Source: CAYZJV01 sp964616275 (GTDB taxonomy: Bacteria; Spirochaetota; Spirochaetia; Sphaerochaetales; Sphaerochaetaceae). Taken from it: a DNA stretch of 10,019 nucleotides. Positions 1 to 6,712 of the stretch are shown here, one piece after another. The first letter of the stretch is position 1. Each line of letters opens with the position of its first letter. The position numbers and the translations under genes are program-made. Under the pieces are notes generated by a model. That model ran no database searches. It had not been told where the DNA came from and saw only the letters and a list, made by a program, of their open reading frames with translations. The stretch covers positions 1 to 10,019 of the forward strand of contig CAZTUL010000072.1 in the NCBI GenBank assembly GCA_964616275.1, given 5' to 3'.

Positions 1-19
1 TTTATTGACATATGCTGGA

Positions 20-25
20 TATAAT
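20..25 (+). promoter_or_regulatory. Probable -10 box of the AfuA-like operon promoter
   Basis: A perfect TATAAT lies about 140 bases upstream of the first gene of the plus-strand operon. The matching -35 position would fall at or before base 1 of the window, so it cannot be judged. The TTGACA at 5-10 is only 9 bases away and cannot be its partner. Initiation would be expected near position 32, which puts the LacI-type operator at 39-52 just downstream of the start. Confidence 0.45.
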
Positions 26-38
26 GAGAACATACTAA

Positions 39-52
39 TGATAACGTTTTCA
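39..52. promoter_or_regulatory. LacI/GalR-type operator
   Basis: TGATAACGTTTTCA is a 14-bp dyad with a central CG and one mismatched pair (T42/T49). It fits the TGnnAnCGnTnnCA pattern typical of LacI-family and CcpA-like repressor sites. It lies roughly +7 to +21 from the transcription start predicted from the -10 box at 20-25, a position that suits repression by road-block. No LacI-family gene is present in this window, so the regulator must be encoded elsewhere. LacI-family control supports a carbohydrate rather than an iron role for the downstream transporter. Confidence 0.6.
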
Positions 53-124
53 ATTTCTTTTTCACTCATACAATGAGGGTTTGTACTGAAGTATTAAAAG
101 GATCTTGGAATCTTATAACGTTAT

Positions 125-144
125 TATTCTCCGGCCGGAGAATA
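125..144. promoter_or_regulatory. Perfect 20-bp palindrome just upstream of the ribosome-binding site
   Basis: TATTCTCCGGCCGGAGAATA is a perfect uninterrupted dyad with a GC-rich core in an AT-rich leader, ending 8 bases before the AGGAGG of the binding-protein gene. As DNA it could be a second operator for a dimeric regulator. As RNA it could fold into an 8-bp stem with a GGCC loop beside the Shine-Dalgarno sequence. The sequence does not decide between these. Confidence 0.55.
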
Positions 145-165
145 GATAAAACAGGAGGTTTTTTT

Positions 166-1182
166 ATGAAAAAACTGATGTGCATCGTAATGGTGCTAGC
201 TGTGATTGTGATGCCGTTACTCGCTCAAGGAGCAAGTGAGGCTGGTGCTAAAAAGTACCAAACACTTCAGATGTATACCGCACTGGATACTGAAGAGGCA
301 CAGTATTATCTCGATGCTTTCCAGGAAGAAACTGGTATTAAGGTTGAATACGTCCGCATGAGCTCAGGCGAAGTCCTTGCTCGAATGGAAGCTGAGCAGA
401 ACAATCCTCAGGCTAGTGTATGGTTTGGTGGTTCAAACACCGATCATATCAACGCCAGCTCTAAGAATTTATTAGCTCCTTACAAGCCAAATACCGATTT
501 TGAACTTGCTGATATGCTGCATGCCGATGATTACAGCTGGAATGGATTCTACACAGGAGCTATCGGCTTTGTAACGAATACCGAATTCTTGGAAAAGAAT
601 GGTCTTGAAGCTCCAAAGAGCTGGGCTGATTTGCTGAAACCTGAATTCAAGGGTCAGATTGAGATGGCTTATCCCTACACCAGCGGCACTGCATATACCA
701 CCTGGGCAACTATCATCCAGATGATGGGAATGGAAGGTGCTCTTGATTGGTGGGAAGATTTTGATGCAAACATTCACCAGTATACGAAGAGTGGAACAGC
801 CTGTATCGCACGAGCTGGACTCGGTGAGTGTGCTGTAGGTATCTCCTTCTCTCACGACATTGTCGCAAAAGGTATTGCCATGGGCTATCCACTAGTTATG
901 ACATTCCCAGAAGAGGGAACCGGTTACGAAGTCGGTGCTGTTTCTTTGATTAATGGTGCAAAGCAAGTCGAAGAAGCTCAGATTTTCATTGACTGGTGTT
1001 TTACTGTAGGTGCACAGAATCTTTTCCAGAAGTATTCACGCCTTCCTGTGAATCCAAAAGCAACTGTTGCTGAAGGTGCTGTAAAACTCAGCGATATCAA
1101 ACTCATTGATTACGATGCAGTAAAAATGGGTCTTGCCAAGGACGAAAATGTCACAGCTTGGAGAGACCGCATAGGTAAGTAA
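166..1182 (+). CDS. ABC transporter substrate-binding protein, AfuA/FbpA-like (probable sugar-phosphate binding)
   Basis: This is a 338-residue periplasmic binding protein of the family that holds FbpA/AfuA/FutA-type proteins. The start at 166 is chosen because AGGAGG at 153-158 lies 7 bases upstream and a signal peptide follows at once (Lys-rich start, hydrophobic core to about residue 20, cleavage near the AQGASEAG stretch). The longer reading from 73 would place 31 odd residues before the signal peptide. Visible motifs include SGTAYTTW at 173-180, SHD at 229-231 and TGYEVGAVSL at 252-261. In iron-binding relatives a pair of tyrosines near the centre coordinates Fe3+; here the comparable stretch reads ISFSHD and shows none. 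As I recall, Actinobacillus AfuA binds hexose phosphates through a His-Asp pair and a later Glu, which H230, D231 and E255 resemble; an alignment is needed. It heads an operon with permease, ATPase and a PfkB kinase. Iron or phosphonate transport remain alternatives. Confidence 0.85.
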   Translation: MKKLMCIVMVLAVIVMPLLAQGASEAGAKKYQTLQMYTALDTEEAQYYLDAFQEETGIKVEYVRMSSGEVLARMEAEQNNPQASVWFGGSNTDHINASSKNLLAPYKPNTDFELADMLHADDYSWNGFYTGAIGFVTNTEFLEKNGLEAPKSWADLLKPEFKGQIEMAYPYTSGTAYTTWATIIQMMGMEGALDWWEDFDANIHQYTKSGTACIARAGLGECAVGISFSHDIVAKGIAMGYPLVMTFPEEGTGYEVGAVSLINGAKQVEEAQIFIDWCFTVGAQNLFQKYSRLPVNPKATVAEGAVKLSDIKLIDYDAVKMGLAKDENVTAWRDRIGK

Positions 1183-1192
1183 CTCATAATTC

Positions 1193-1249
1193 ACAACATA
1201 CAGATGCAATCTCTTACAAATAATATTGTTCGGGATTGCATCTTGTTGT
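1193..1249 (+). ncRNA. Intercistronic stem-loop between binding-protein and permease genes
   Basis: The 80-base gap between the two genes is almost filled by one hairpin. ACAACA (1193-1198) pairs with TGTTGT (1244-1249), a 3-base bulge follows, then 1202-1213 pairs with 1232-1243 (core GATGCAATC/GATTGCATC, one G-T pair), leaving an 18-base loop. No U-run follows, so it is not a classic terminator. In binding-protein operons such structures usually block 3' exonucleases and raise the level of the upstream message. That role is inferred here. A comparable hairpin occupies the same position in the minus-strand transporter operon (6673-6693). Confidence 0.6.
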
Positions 1250-1262
1250 ACAGAGGTAGGTA

Positions 1263-2354
1263 ATGAATCAAATTAACAGAACTAGAAGTCAACACATCAA
1301 TGAGATAAAGAAGCTCATCAAAGAACCCTTTCTTCTCATTTCTATCGTGGTAATCTTTTATCTGCTGATTCTCTTCGTCATATTTCCAATTTATCAGGTG
1401 TTCAAAACAAGCCTTTCCTACGATGGAAGTTTTAGTCTTAAACACTACAGTGACGTACTGAAGCAGTCATATTATGTAAAACCACTTATCAACAGCATGA
1501 TCCTTGGTGTCTTCGTAGCAACCATAGGTACATTCATCGGATTCGTATTTGCCTACGCAATAACGAGAACACCAATGAAGGGGAAACGGGTGTTTCGCAT
1601 GATTGCCACCTTCCCTATTGTAAGTCCACCGTTTGTTGTTGCTCTTGCCTGTATTCTCCTGTTCGGCAGATCGGGACTGTTCGCAGGAACTATCGGCAAT
1701 ATCTANNNNNNNNNNNNNNNNNNNNNNNNNNNNNNNNNNNNNNNNNNNNNNNNNNNNNNNNNNNNNNNNNNNNNNNNNNNNNNNNNNNNNNNNNNNNNNN
1801 NNNNNTTCGGTAAGAATGCAATGGAATTTTCCAGTATGCTTACATTTGCTGTGCCGGGAACCGTTGTTGGTATTGGGTATATCCTTGCATTCAACACACC
1901 ATCATTCTTAATGCCGGCCACCCTCACAGGTACGGGATTCATTATCATGGCATTGTTGGTGTTCAGGAATCTACCAGTAGGAATCAGAAATGGTGTAGCG
2001 GCTATTGAGCAGATTGATCCCTCCATTGAAGAGGCTTCTATCGACCTTGGTGCAGACAGCGGTACAACATTTAGAAAAATAACACTTCCTATGATTACTC
2101 CTGCATTTTTCTCTGGATTGGCAAACTGCTTTGTCCGTTCTATGACGGCAATCAGTGCGATCATCTTCGTTGTTTCAGGTAAATGGAACTTCATTACAGT
2201 AGCTGTACTAGGATTTGTAGATAACAGTCAGTACGCTCAGGCAGCAGCTATGAGTCTGCTCCTCATTGTTATTGTACTGGTAGTACTTGGTTTCATTAAA
2301 TTTGTCACTGACCGAATGGGAAAGGGCATGCAGTCCGTCTCAATCATTGAATAA
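1263..2354 (+). CDS. AfuB/FbpB-type fused ABC permease, interrupted by an assembly gap
   Basis: This is the inner-membrane permease of the AfuABC-like importer. The start at 1263 has GAGG at 1253-1256. The readable N-terminal part (about 147 residues) has a membrane segment near residues 23-42 and the first helices of permease half one, with YAITRTPMKGKR and a following proline-rich helix. After the 100-N gap the sequence resumes in half two: FAVPGTVVGIGYILAFN, FRNLPVGIRNGV, and the ATPase-contacting EAA loop at 2028-2117 (EEASIDLGAD...TLPMITPAFFSG). The EAA loop of half one is missing. Family members with two fused halves are usually about 500-560 residues, and about 329 are visible here, so the true gap probably hides 600 or more bases. 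The frame is preserved across the placeholder only by chance. The stop is 12 bases before the ATPase gene. Confidence 0.85.
   Translation: MNQINRTRSQHINEIKKLIKEPFLLISIVVIFYLLILFVIFPIYQVFKTSLSYDGSFSLKHYSDVLKQSYYVKPLINSMILGVFVATIGTFIGFVFAYAITRTPMKGKRVFRMIATFPIVSPPFVVALACILLFGRSGLFAGTIGNIXXXXXXXXXXXXXXXXXXXXXXXXXXXXXXXXXXFGKNAMEFSSMLTFAVPGTVVGIGYILAFNTPSFLMPATLTGTGFIIMALLVFRNLPVGIRNGVAAIEQIDPSIEEASIDLGADSGTTFRKITLPMITPAFFSGLANCFVRSMTAISAIIFVVSGKWNFITVAVLGFVDNSQYAQAAAMSLLLIVIVLVVLGFIKFVTDRMGKGMQSVSIIE
1706..1805. other. Assembly gap (100 N)
   Basis: There are exactly 100 N inside the permease gene. The exact round size and the amount of conserved permease sequence that is absent point to a placeholder for a gap of unknown length rather than 100 real bases. 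Confidence 0.97.
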
Positions 2355-2366
2355 GGAATAGAGAGA

Positions 2367-3269
2367 ATGAATAATACCTATTTGGAATTAAAGAATCTAA
2401 CGAAAATATTTGGAAAAGAATCTGACCAGATGGTTGCGGTTGACCATATCGACCTTGCAGTTAAAGAGGGCGAACTCGTAACGCTCCTTGGACCTTCCGG
2501 ATGTGGAAAGACCACTACACTGCGGATGATCGCCGGCTTTCATACCCCAACAGATGGAGATGTCTATATTGATGGTGTGAGTATGAACGATATGCCTCCT
2601 AATAAAAGACCGACGGCAATGGTATTCCAGAACTATGCATTGTTTCCTCATATGACGGTATTTGAGAATATCGCCTATGGATTAAAAATTAGAAAGGAAG
2701 AGCCTGCTGTAATCAAGAAAAAGGTTCTTGAGATTATGCGTCTCATTGGATTAGAAACCCTTGAGGATCGACAACCTCGTCAACTCTCAGGAGGTCAACA
2801 GCAGCGAGTCAGTCTGGCTCGTGCTCTCGTAATGGAACCAAAAGTGCTGCTCTTTGATGAACCTCTTTCTAACCTTGATGCAAAGCTTCGTGTCTCAACC
2901 CGATTGGAAATTAGGCGTCTGCAGCAGCGTGTNNNNNNNNNNNNNNNNNNNNNNNNNNNNNNNNNNNNNNNNNNNNNNNNNNNNNNNNNNNNNNNNNNNN
3001 NNNNNNNNNNNNNNNNNNNNNNNNNNNNNNNNATTGTCGTCCGACCAGAATCGATTATTCCAGAAGACCCAAGCCCAGATCTCATTGATGCAACAGTAGT
3101 GAGTTCCGTATACTTTGGTTCTCAGATGCTCTATGAGGTGGAAATGTCAGATGGAACTGTAATTCAGATTGAAGTAGCTGATCCACAGTATCATAAGATT
3201 TTCGAAAAGGGACACAAAGTCGGCTTGGTCTTTAAGAGCCGAAGTCTCCATGTACTGCCCAAGGAGTAA
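2367..3269 (+). CDS. AfuC/FbpC-type ABC transporter ATPase, interrupted by an assembly gap
   Basis: This is the cytoplasmic ATP-hydrolysing subunit for the permease just upstream. In order: Walker A GPSGCGKTT at residues 42-50, Q-loop with Q88 (MVFQNYALFPHMT), signature LSGGQ at 140-144, Walker B VLLFDEP at 160-166 and D-loop SNLDAK at 168-173. The gap begins soon after and removes the switch-histidine (H-loop) region and the link to the regulatory domain. After the gap a TOBE-like C-terminal domain starts with VRPESI and ends in SRSLHVLPKE. About 265 residues are readable, against about 340-370 in the family, so roughly 250 bases or more are likely missing instead of 100. AAGGAG at its very end (3261-3266) serves as ribosome-binding site of the kinase gene, so the two are probably translationally linked. 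Confidence 0.9.
   Translation: MNNTYLELKNLTKIFGKESDQMVAVDHIDLAVKEGELVTLLGPSGCGKTTTLRMIAGFHTPTDGDVYIDGVSMNDMPPNKRPTAMVFQNYALFPHMTVFENIAYGLKIRKEEPAVIKKKVLEIMRLIGLETLEDRQPRQLSGGQQQRVSLARALVMEPKVLLFDEPLSNLDAKLRVSTRLEIRRLQQRXXXXXXXXXXXXXXXXXXXXXXXXXXXXXXXXXXIVVRPESIIPEDPSPDLIDATVVSSVYFGSQMLYEVEMSDGTVIQIEVADPQYHKIFEKGHKVGLVFKSRSLHVLPKE
2933..3032. other. Assembly gap (100 N)
   Basis: A second run of exactly 100 N, inside the ATPase gene between the D-loop and the C-terminal TOBE-like domain. The family normally has about 85-120 residues there, so the placeholder understates the missing sequence. Confidence 0.97.
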
Positions 3270-3273
3270 TTCT

Positions 3274-4134
3274 ATGAAAAGCGACATTATTATGATTGGT
3301 CATGTATCACAGGATATTTTGATAGATCATCTCAACAACCGACAGGAAGTTACTGGTGGAGCTGTGGTCTATTCGTCACACGCTGCTGCTACTGTAAAAA
3401 AACAAGTACAAGTAATCACTAAACTTACCGATGATGATCGACCCATCCTCGATAACCTTCAACATGAGTTTATCGATTGGAATGTTTTGAGTTCACAAGC
3501 AAGTACTTCAATTAAGAACACCTACTTCACCGAAGATAAAGAACAGAGAGAGGTTGTCCTCATCAGTCAGGCTGACCCATTTATGATTGAAGAAGTTCAA
3601 GGTGAAGCCGAAATTTTTCATTTAGCTGGATTGTTTGTCGGTGAGATTCCAGACTCGTTTGTACAGCCGCTCTCACAGAGAGGAAAAGTGGCTGTAGATG
3701 CTCAGGGAGTACTTCGCACCCTGGATGAGCAGGGCAATCTGGCATTTAAAGACTGGGCAAAAAAGAAAGAACTGCTTCCGTTAATCACCTACTTTAAAAC
3801 CGATGCTGCTGAAGCAAAAATTCTTACCGGTCTTGAAAATCGCCGAGAAGCAGCTCTCCTGCTACACTCTTGGGGTGCTCAGGAAGTTATGCTGACTCAT
3901 AACTCCGAAGTTATGGTGTGTAGTAATGGGAAGATTTTTACTGCTCCTTACACCAACCGTAACTCGAGTGGACGTACCGGTAGAGGTGATACCACCTTTG
4001 CAGCCTATCTTGCCTGGCGCATGGATCATAGTGCTGAAGAGGCTACACGGTTTGCTGCTGCGTTGTGCAGTATTAAGATGGAAAACCCTGGAGTTTATCG
4101 CGGTACGATTGAGGATGTACTGAATCGTATGTAA
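3274..4134 (+). CDS. PfkB-family carbohydrate kinase
   Basis: This 286-residue cytoplasmic protein is of the ribokinase/PfkB superfamily, which phosphorylates sugars, sugar phosphates or nucleosides with ATP. The N-terminal half has the IIMIGHVSQDILID strand-turn and the glycine pair TGG at 27-29 followed by AVVYSSHAA, as in the sugar-binding site of the family. The C-terminal signature reads GRTGRGDTTF at 233-242, with the expected catalytic base D239 and an anion-hole GRG in place of the more usual GAG. The start at 3274 is set by AAGGAG 7 bases upstream, 5 bases after the ATPase stop; the in-frame ATG at 3250 lies inside the ATPase gene without a comparable site. As last gene of the importer operon it probably acts on the imported compound. 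If that is a sugar monophosphate, it might make a bisphosphate, as LacC or FruK-type enzymes do. The substrate cannot be read from the sequence. Confidence 0.85.
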   Translation: MKSDIIMIGHVSQDILIDHLNNRQEVTGGAVVYSSHAAATVKKQVQVITKLTDDDRPILDNLQHEFIDWNVLSSQASTSIKNTYFTEDKEQREVVLISQADPFMIEEVQGEAEIFHLAGLFVGEIPDSFVQPLSQRGKVAVDAQGVLRTLDEQGNLAFKDWAKKKELLPLITYFKTDAAEAKILTGLENRREAALLLHSWGAQEVMLTHNSEVMVCSNGKIFTAPYTNRNSSGRTGRGDTTFAAYLAWRMDHSAEEATRFAAALCSIKMENPGVYRGTIEDVLNRM

Positions 4135-4147
4135 CGCACCTACGCAC

Positions 4148-4183
4148 CGATTGGCATGAGTGTATAGCTTATGCCAATCGTTT
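4148..4183. terminator. Hairpin between convergent operons, probable terminator of the kinase operon
   Basis: CGATTGGCAT (4148-4157) pairs perfectly with ATGCCAATCG (4171-4180). The stem extends inward to 13 pairs with one G-T, around a 7-base loop, and TTT follows on the plus strand. The weak T-run makes it a moderate intrinsic terminator for the plus-strand operon. The phosphodiesterase stop codon (complement of 4169-4171) lies inside the stem, so the same structure may also mark the 3' end of the minus-strand operon, although no T-run follows on that side. Confidence 0.65.
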
Positions 4184-4909
4184 CATGAGTTCTATAAGAC
4201 GTTTTGGACGATACGTAGTTATTGAGAACACACCCTGCTCCAACATGCTCAACATATCTTCATCACTGTCCACAGTCCACACCGAGACAGGAAGAAATCG
4301 TTTTTTAGCGTAAGAGACTAACGCTTCAGTACACATGGCATAGTCAATATTTAACCCGCATGAACCGACCTCGATTGCCTCTCTACAGATAGTATGCATA
4401 AACGAATCATACTGTTCATCTTCAGTAATTGAGGAATTCATATATACATTCAACAGCACCTGAAGATTGGGAAATGATTTTGTTATTTGTTTTGCCCAAT
4501 CGTATTCACAACCCGAAATAATGACCGAATCAAATAAATTAAAATCATGGATCGCTTTACGTATGTAGGCAATACTATTGATGTCCTTCAGGTCGATATT
4601 TAGAATACATTGCTGATCTTGTATTATCTCCATTACCTCTTCAAGCGAAGTATATGTTTTATCATCTTGCTCTACGAAGGTCTTGATGGACTTGTAGGGA
4701 TGTTCAGCAATAGTGAGCATGTGCCCTTGTGAATTGGTGATACATGGATCGTGGTGCAACACAGGACGCAAATCCAACGATGATCTTATATCGATTTCCA
4801 CCACATCCGCTTGTGCCTGAATACCCGCAAGTACTGACGCAAGGCTGTTTGTCACACTGTTCTCACACCCACTATGTGCAGTAACTAAAGGTCTATTACA
4901 CGCAGACAT
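4169..4909 (-). CDS. Glycerophosphodiester phosphodiesterase family protein
   Basis: This 246-residue enzyme is of the GDPD family, which hydrolyses glycerophosphodiesters to glycerol 3-phosphate and an alcohol. Family landmarks are in order: AHSGCEN near residues 11-17 (catalytic H12, metal-site E16), VEIDI with E38 and D40, HHDP with the second catalytic H53, LNIDLK with D106 where many members have Glu, and a C-terminal VSVWTVDSDEDM...GVFSITTYRP barrel end. The usual HRG is HSG here, so the arginine of the first motif is replaced. No signal peptide is seen, so it should be cytoplasmic like UgpQ rather than periplasmic like GlpQ. The ATG at 4909 is preferred because of a GAGGTGAGG stretch just upstream; a GTG at 4918 is in frame. 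It is the last gene of the transporter operon, 17 bases after the second permease, suggesting that it processes imported diesters. Confidence 0.85.
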   Translation of the reverse strand: MSACNRPLVTAHSGCENSVTNSLASVLAGIQAQADVVEIDIRSSLDLRPVLHHDPCITNSQGHMLTIAEHPYKSIKTFVEQDDKTYTSLEEVMEIIQDQQCILNIDLKDINSIAYIRKAIHDFNLFDSVIISGCEYDWAKQITKSFPNLQVLLNVYMNSSITEDEQYDSFMHTICREAIEVGSCGLNIDYAMCTEALVSYAKKRFLPVSVWTVDSDEDMLSMLEQGVFSITTYRPKRLIELMKRLA

Positions 4910-4926
4910 CTTCCTCACCTCGCTTC

Positions 4927-5760
4927 CTATTTCAAACTCATGGAGAAGCCTTCAGTTTGCTTCTTGTACACGATATTGGAGAATAACAATATTGGAAGAG
5001 ATGCGAACAAGCCTATAGCCATGAGCTCACCCCATTGTGTAGTGTATTCACCTATGTAACGTGATATTACCACTGGCAGCGTCAATAGTTTTGGGCTGCG
5101 TACAAACAACAGTGCAAAGAGAAATTCATTCCATGCAAGAATAAGACTGAAGATTGACGTTGCAATTATACCCGATCTTACTAATGGTGCTACAATAGAA
5201 ATGAGAATTCTCAATGGACTTGCCCCATCTATGCGGGCTGCTTCTTCAAATTCCAACGGTAATGACTTGAGGAATCCATAAATAATCCATATTGAATACG
5301 GCAGCGTATATATTTGGAACGAGATAATCAATCCGGGTAATGTATTAATGAGACTCAGTTTGTTAAAAACGGTAAATAGAGGAACAGCAAGAACAATTGG
5401 GGGAAGAATTCTCACCACAAGCACCCAAATAAGAAAACCACGATTCATGTTAAGGGGAAACTTATGTCTAACCAGTGCATACGATGCAAGAAATGCAAGT
5501 AAAATAGATACCGCCGTAGCCGAAACGGCGACAATTATTGAATTGGTAAAATTCTTCCACAATCCAGAGTTAAAAACTGCACGGTAATTATCGAGCGTAG
5601 GTTGTTGTGGAAAGAATGTCGGTATTGGGCTGATTGCTTCACGCGGCGTCTTTAATGAGGTATTAACCATCCAGTAGATTGGTATAAGGATAATAGCAAG
5701 TAGGACAAGCAGCATCAGCATAAACAGTATCTGATTCAGAATATTTTTCAGACGGTACAT
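4927..5760 (-). CDS. Carbohydrate ABC transporter permease, MalG/UgpE type
   Basis: This 277-residue inner-membrane protein is of the MalG-like half of carbohydrate-uptake (CUT1) importers. There are about six hydrophobic segments, the first at residues 11-30. The typical early motif NTSLKTPREAI is at 33-43, LDNYRAVF at 56-63, and the ATPase-contacting EAA loop at 172-196 (EEAARIDGAS...APLVRSG). NEFLFALLF at 211-219 follows as expected. Its ATG directly abuts the TAG of the preceding permease (TAGATG), with AGGAGG (complement of 5769-5774) inside that gene, so the two are translationally coupled and made in equal amounts. The C-terminus GFSMSLK is a normal ending for the subfamily. Confidence 0.92.
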   Translation of the reverse strand: MYRLKNILNQILFMLMLLVLLAIILIPIYWMVNTSLKTPREAISPIPTFFPQQPTLDNYRAVFNSGLWKNFTNSIIVAVSATAVSILLAFLASYALVRHKFPLNMNRGFLIWVLVVRILPPIVLAVPLFTVFNKLSLINTLPGLIISFQIYTLPYSIWIIYGFLKSLPLEFEEAARIDGASPLRILISIVAPLVRSGIIATSIFSLILAWNEFLFALLFVRSPKLLTLPVVISRYIGEYTTQWGELMAIGLFASLPILLFSNIVYKKQTEGFSMSLK

Positions 5761-6639
5761 CTAGTTTTCCTCCTTGAGCAGACTGCGCACATAGAACAAT
5801 GCGAGGAAGGCAACAACAAATAGCGTAAGCACCGAAGCGGCACTTGCCCGTCCAAAATTAAAGAATGAGAAACCTTCACGATAGATAAAGAAAGAGAGTG
5901 TCTGGGTCGCATTAGCCGGTCCCCCACCTGTGAGGGCGTAAACTTTATCAAACAACCTGAAAGTATCGATAGTTCTGAGCATGAGCACCAACAGAATTTG
6001 ACTCGAAAGAATCGGTAACGTGATTCTCGTAGCAATTTGTGTTCCTCGAGCACCATCAATCTGTGCCGCTTCATAAATATCTGGAGGAATGGAACTCATA
6101 CCGGCTTGAATAATGAGGAATGCGAACGGTGTCCACTGCCATATATCTACGAGAATAATCGAAAACAGAGCAACACTCTGATCAGTTAACCAGCCTACTG
6201 GAGCCATACCCAGTTTTCCGAGAATAAAATTGAACAGACCAATTTCGAAGTGATAAAATATTTGCCATACGGCACTAATAACCATAGTTGAGATAATCAT
6301 GGGGAAAATAACAATAAGGGATGCTACTCGCTTGCCTCTGAATTTTCTTCTCAACAGGAAAGCAAGAAGCACACCTAACGCCACTTCAATGGTACTCGCT
6401 CCAAGTGTAAAAATAAGTGTATTGATAAATGAACGTTGAAATAACTCCTCTCCCACTATACGGATGTAATTCTGCAACCCAATAAATGTCCTAGTATTAG
6501 AAATAAAATTATACTTAAAGAACGAATCATACAGAACCGTTGCAATTGGGTAGGTTGTAAGAAAGAGTATAATAAGTAATGCGGGAGCAAAGATAATGTA
6601 AAAGAAGGAATTATACGCTACCCGTTCCTTGTTTTTCAT
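5761..6639 (-). CDS. Carbohydrate ABC transporter permease, MalF/UgpA type
   Basis: This 292-residue membrane protein pairs with the permease immediately downstream. The first membrane segment spans about residues 11-33. The EAA loop YEAAQIDGARGTQIATRITLPIL is at 189-211 and the TGGGPANATQTL motif of MalF-like subunits at 237-248, followed by a last membrane segment and a charged end. The ATG at 6639 is chosen because AAAGGA (complement of 6647-6652) lies 7 bases upstream; the in-frame TTG at 6684 would add 15 residues running through the intergenic hairpin. No ATPase gene accompanies the pair, as is common where a shared MsmK/UgpC-type ATPase is encoded elsewhere. Confidence 0.92.
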   Translation of the reverse strand: MKNKERVAYNSFFYIIFAPALLIILFLTTYPIATVLYDSFFKYNFISNTRTFIGLQNYIRIVGEELFQRSFINTLIFTLGASTIEVALGVLLAFLLRRKFRGKRVASLIVIFPMIISTMVISAVWQIFYHFEIGLFNFILGKLGMAPVGWLTDQSVALFSIILVDIWQWTPFAFLIIQAGMSSIPPDIYEAAQIDGARGTQIATRITLPILSSQILLVLMLRTIDTFRLFDKVYALTGGGPANATQTLSFFIYREGFSFFNFGRASAASVLTLFVVAFLALFYVRSLLKEEN

Positions 6640-6672
6640 GATGAAGTCCTTTTTTATGGATAGAGGAAACTC

Positions 6673-6693
6673 CGGGGAGAACAAATCTCCCCG
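6673..6693 (-). ncRNA. Intercistronic stem-loop between binding-protein and permease genes
   Basis: CGGGGAGA (6673-6680) and TCTCCCCG (6686-6693) form a perfect GC-rich 8-bp stem with a 5-base loop in the 73-base gap between the binding-protein stop and the permease start. In the direction of transcription no T-run follows, so partial termination or protection of the upstream message from 3' decay is more likely than full termination. Confidence 0.6.
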
Positions 6694-6712
6694 AAGTACT
6701 AGGATCCTTCAG

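Noticed and set aside
5..25. TTGACA and TATAAT as one promoter pair
   Set aside because: The spacer is only 9 bases; a sigma-70 promoter needs about 16-18. Only the -10 box was kept.
73..165. N-terminal extension of the first binding protein from ATG at 73
   Set aside because: It would put 31 non-signal residues before a clear signal peptide, cross the 20-bp palindrome, and ignore the good AGGAGG before 166.
472..855. Minus-strand reading frame of 127 codons inside the binding-protein gene
   Set aside because: It lies wholly within a well-supported gene on the other strand, has no recognisable protein features and no ribosome-binding site of note.
166..1182. Ferric-iron binding protein as the firm call
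   Set aside because: No tyrosine pair is seen where the iron ligands should be, and the operon context (LacI-type site, sugar kinase) points elsewhere; iron is kept only as an alternative.
1263..2354. A genuinely short 363-residue single-domain permease
   Set aside because: The flanks of the gap match the first and second halves of the fused AfuB/FbpB type, so the short length is produced by the gap placeholder.
3250..3273. Kinase start at ATG 3250 overlapping the ATPase gene
   Set aside because: The ATG at 3274 has AAGGAG at proper spacing and begins right at the conserved N-terminal strand.
5748..6074. Minus-strand 108-codon frame overlapping the MalF-type permease
   Set aside because: It overlaps, in another frame, the EAA loop and conserved segments of a clear permease gene; composition (Arg, Cys and Ser rich) is typical of a shadow frame.
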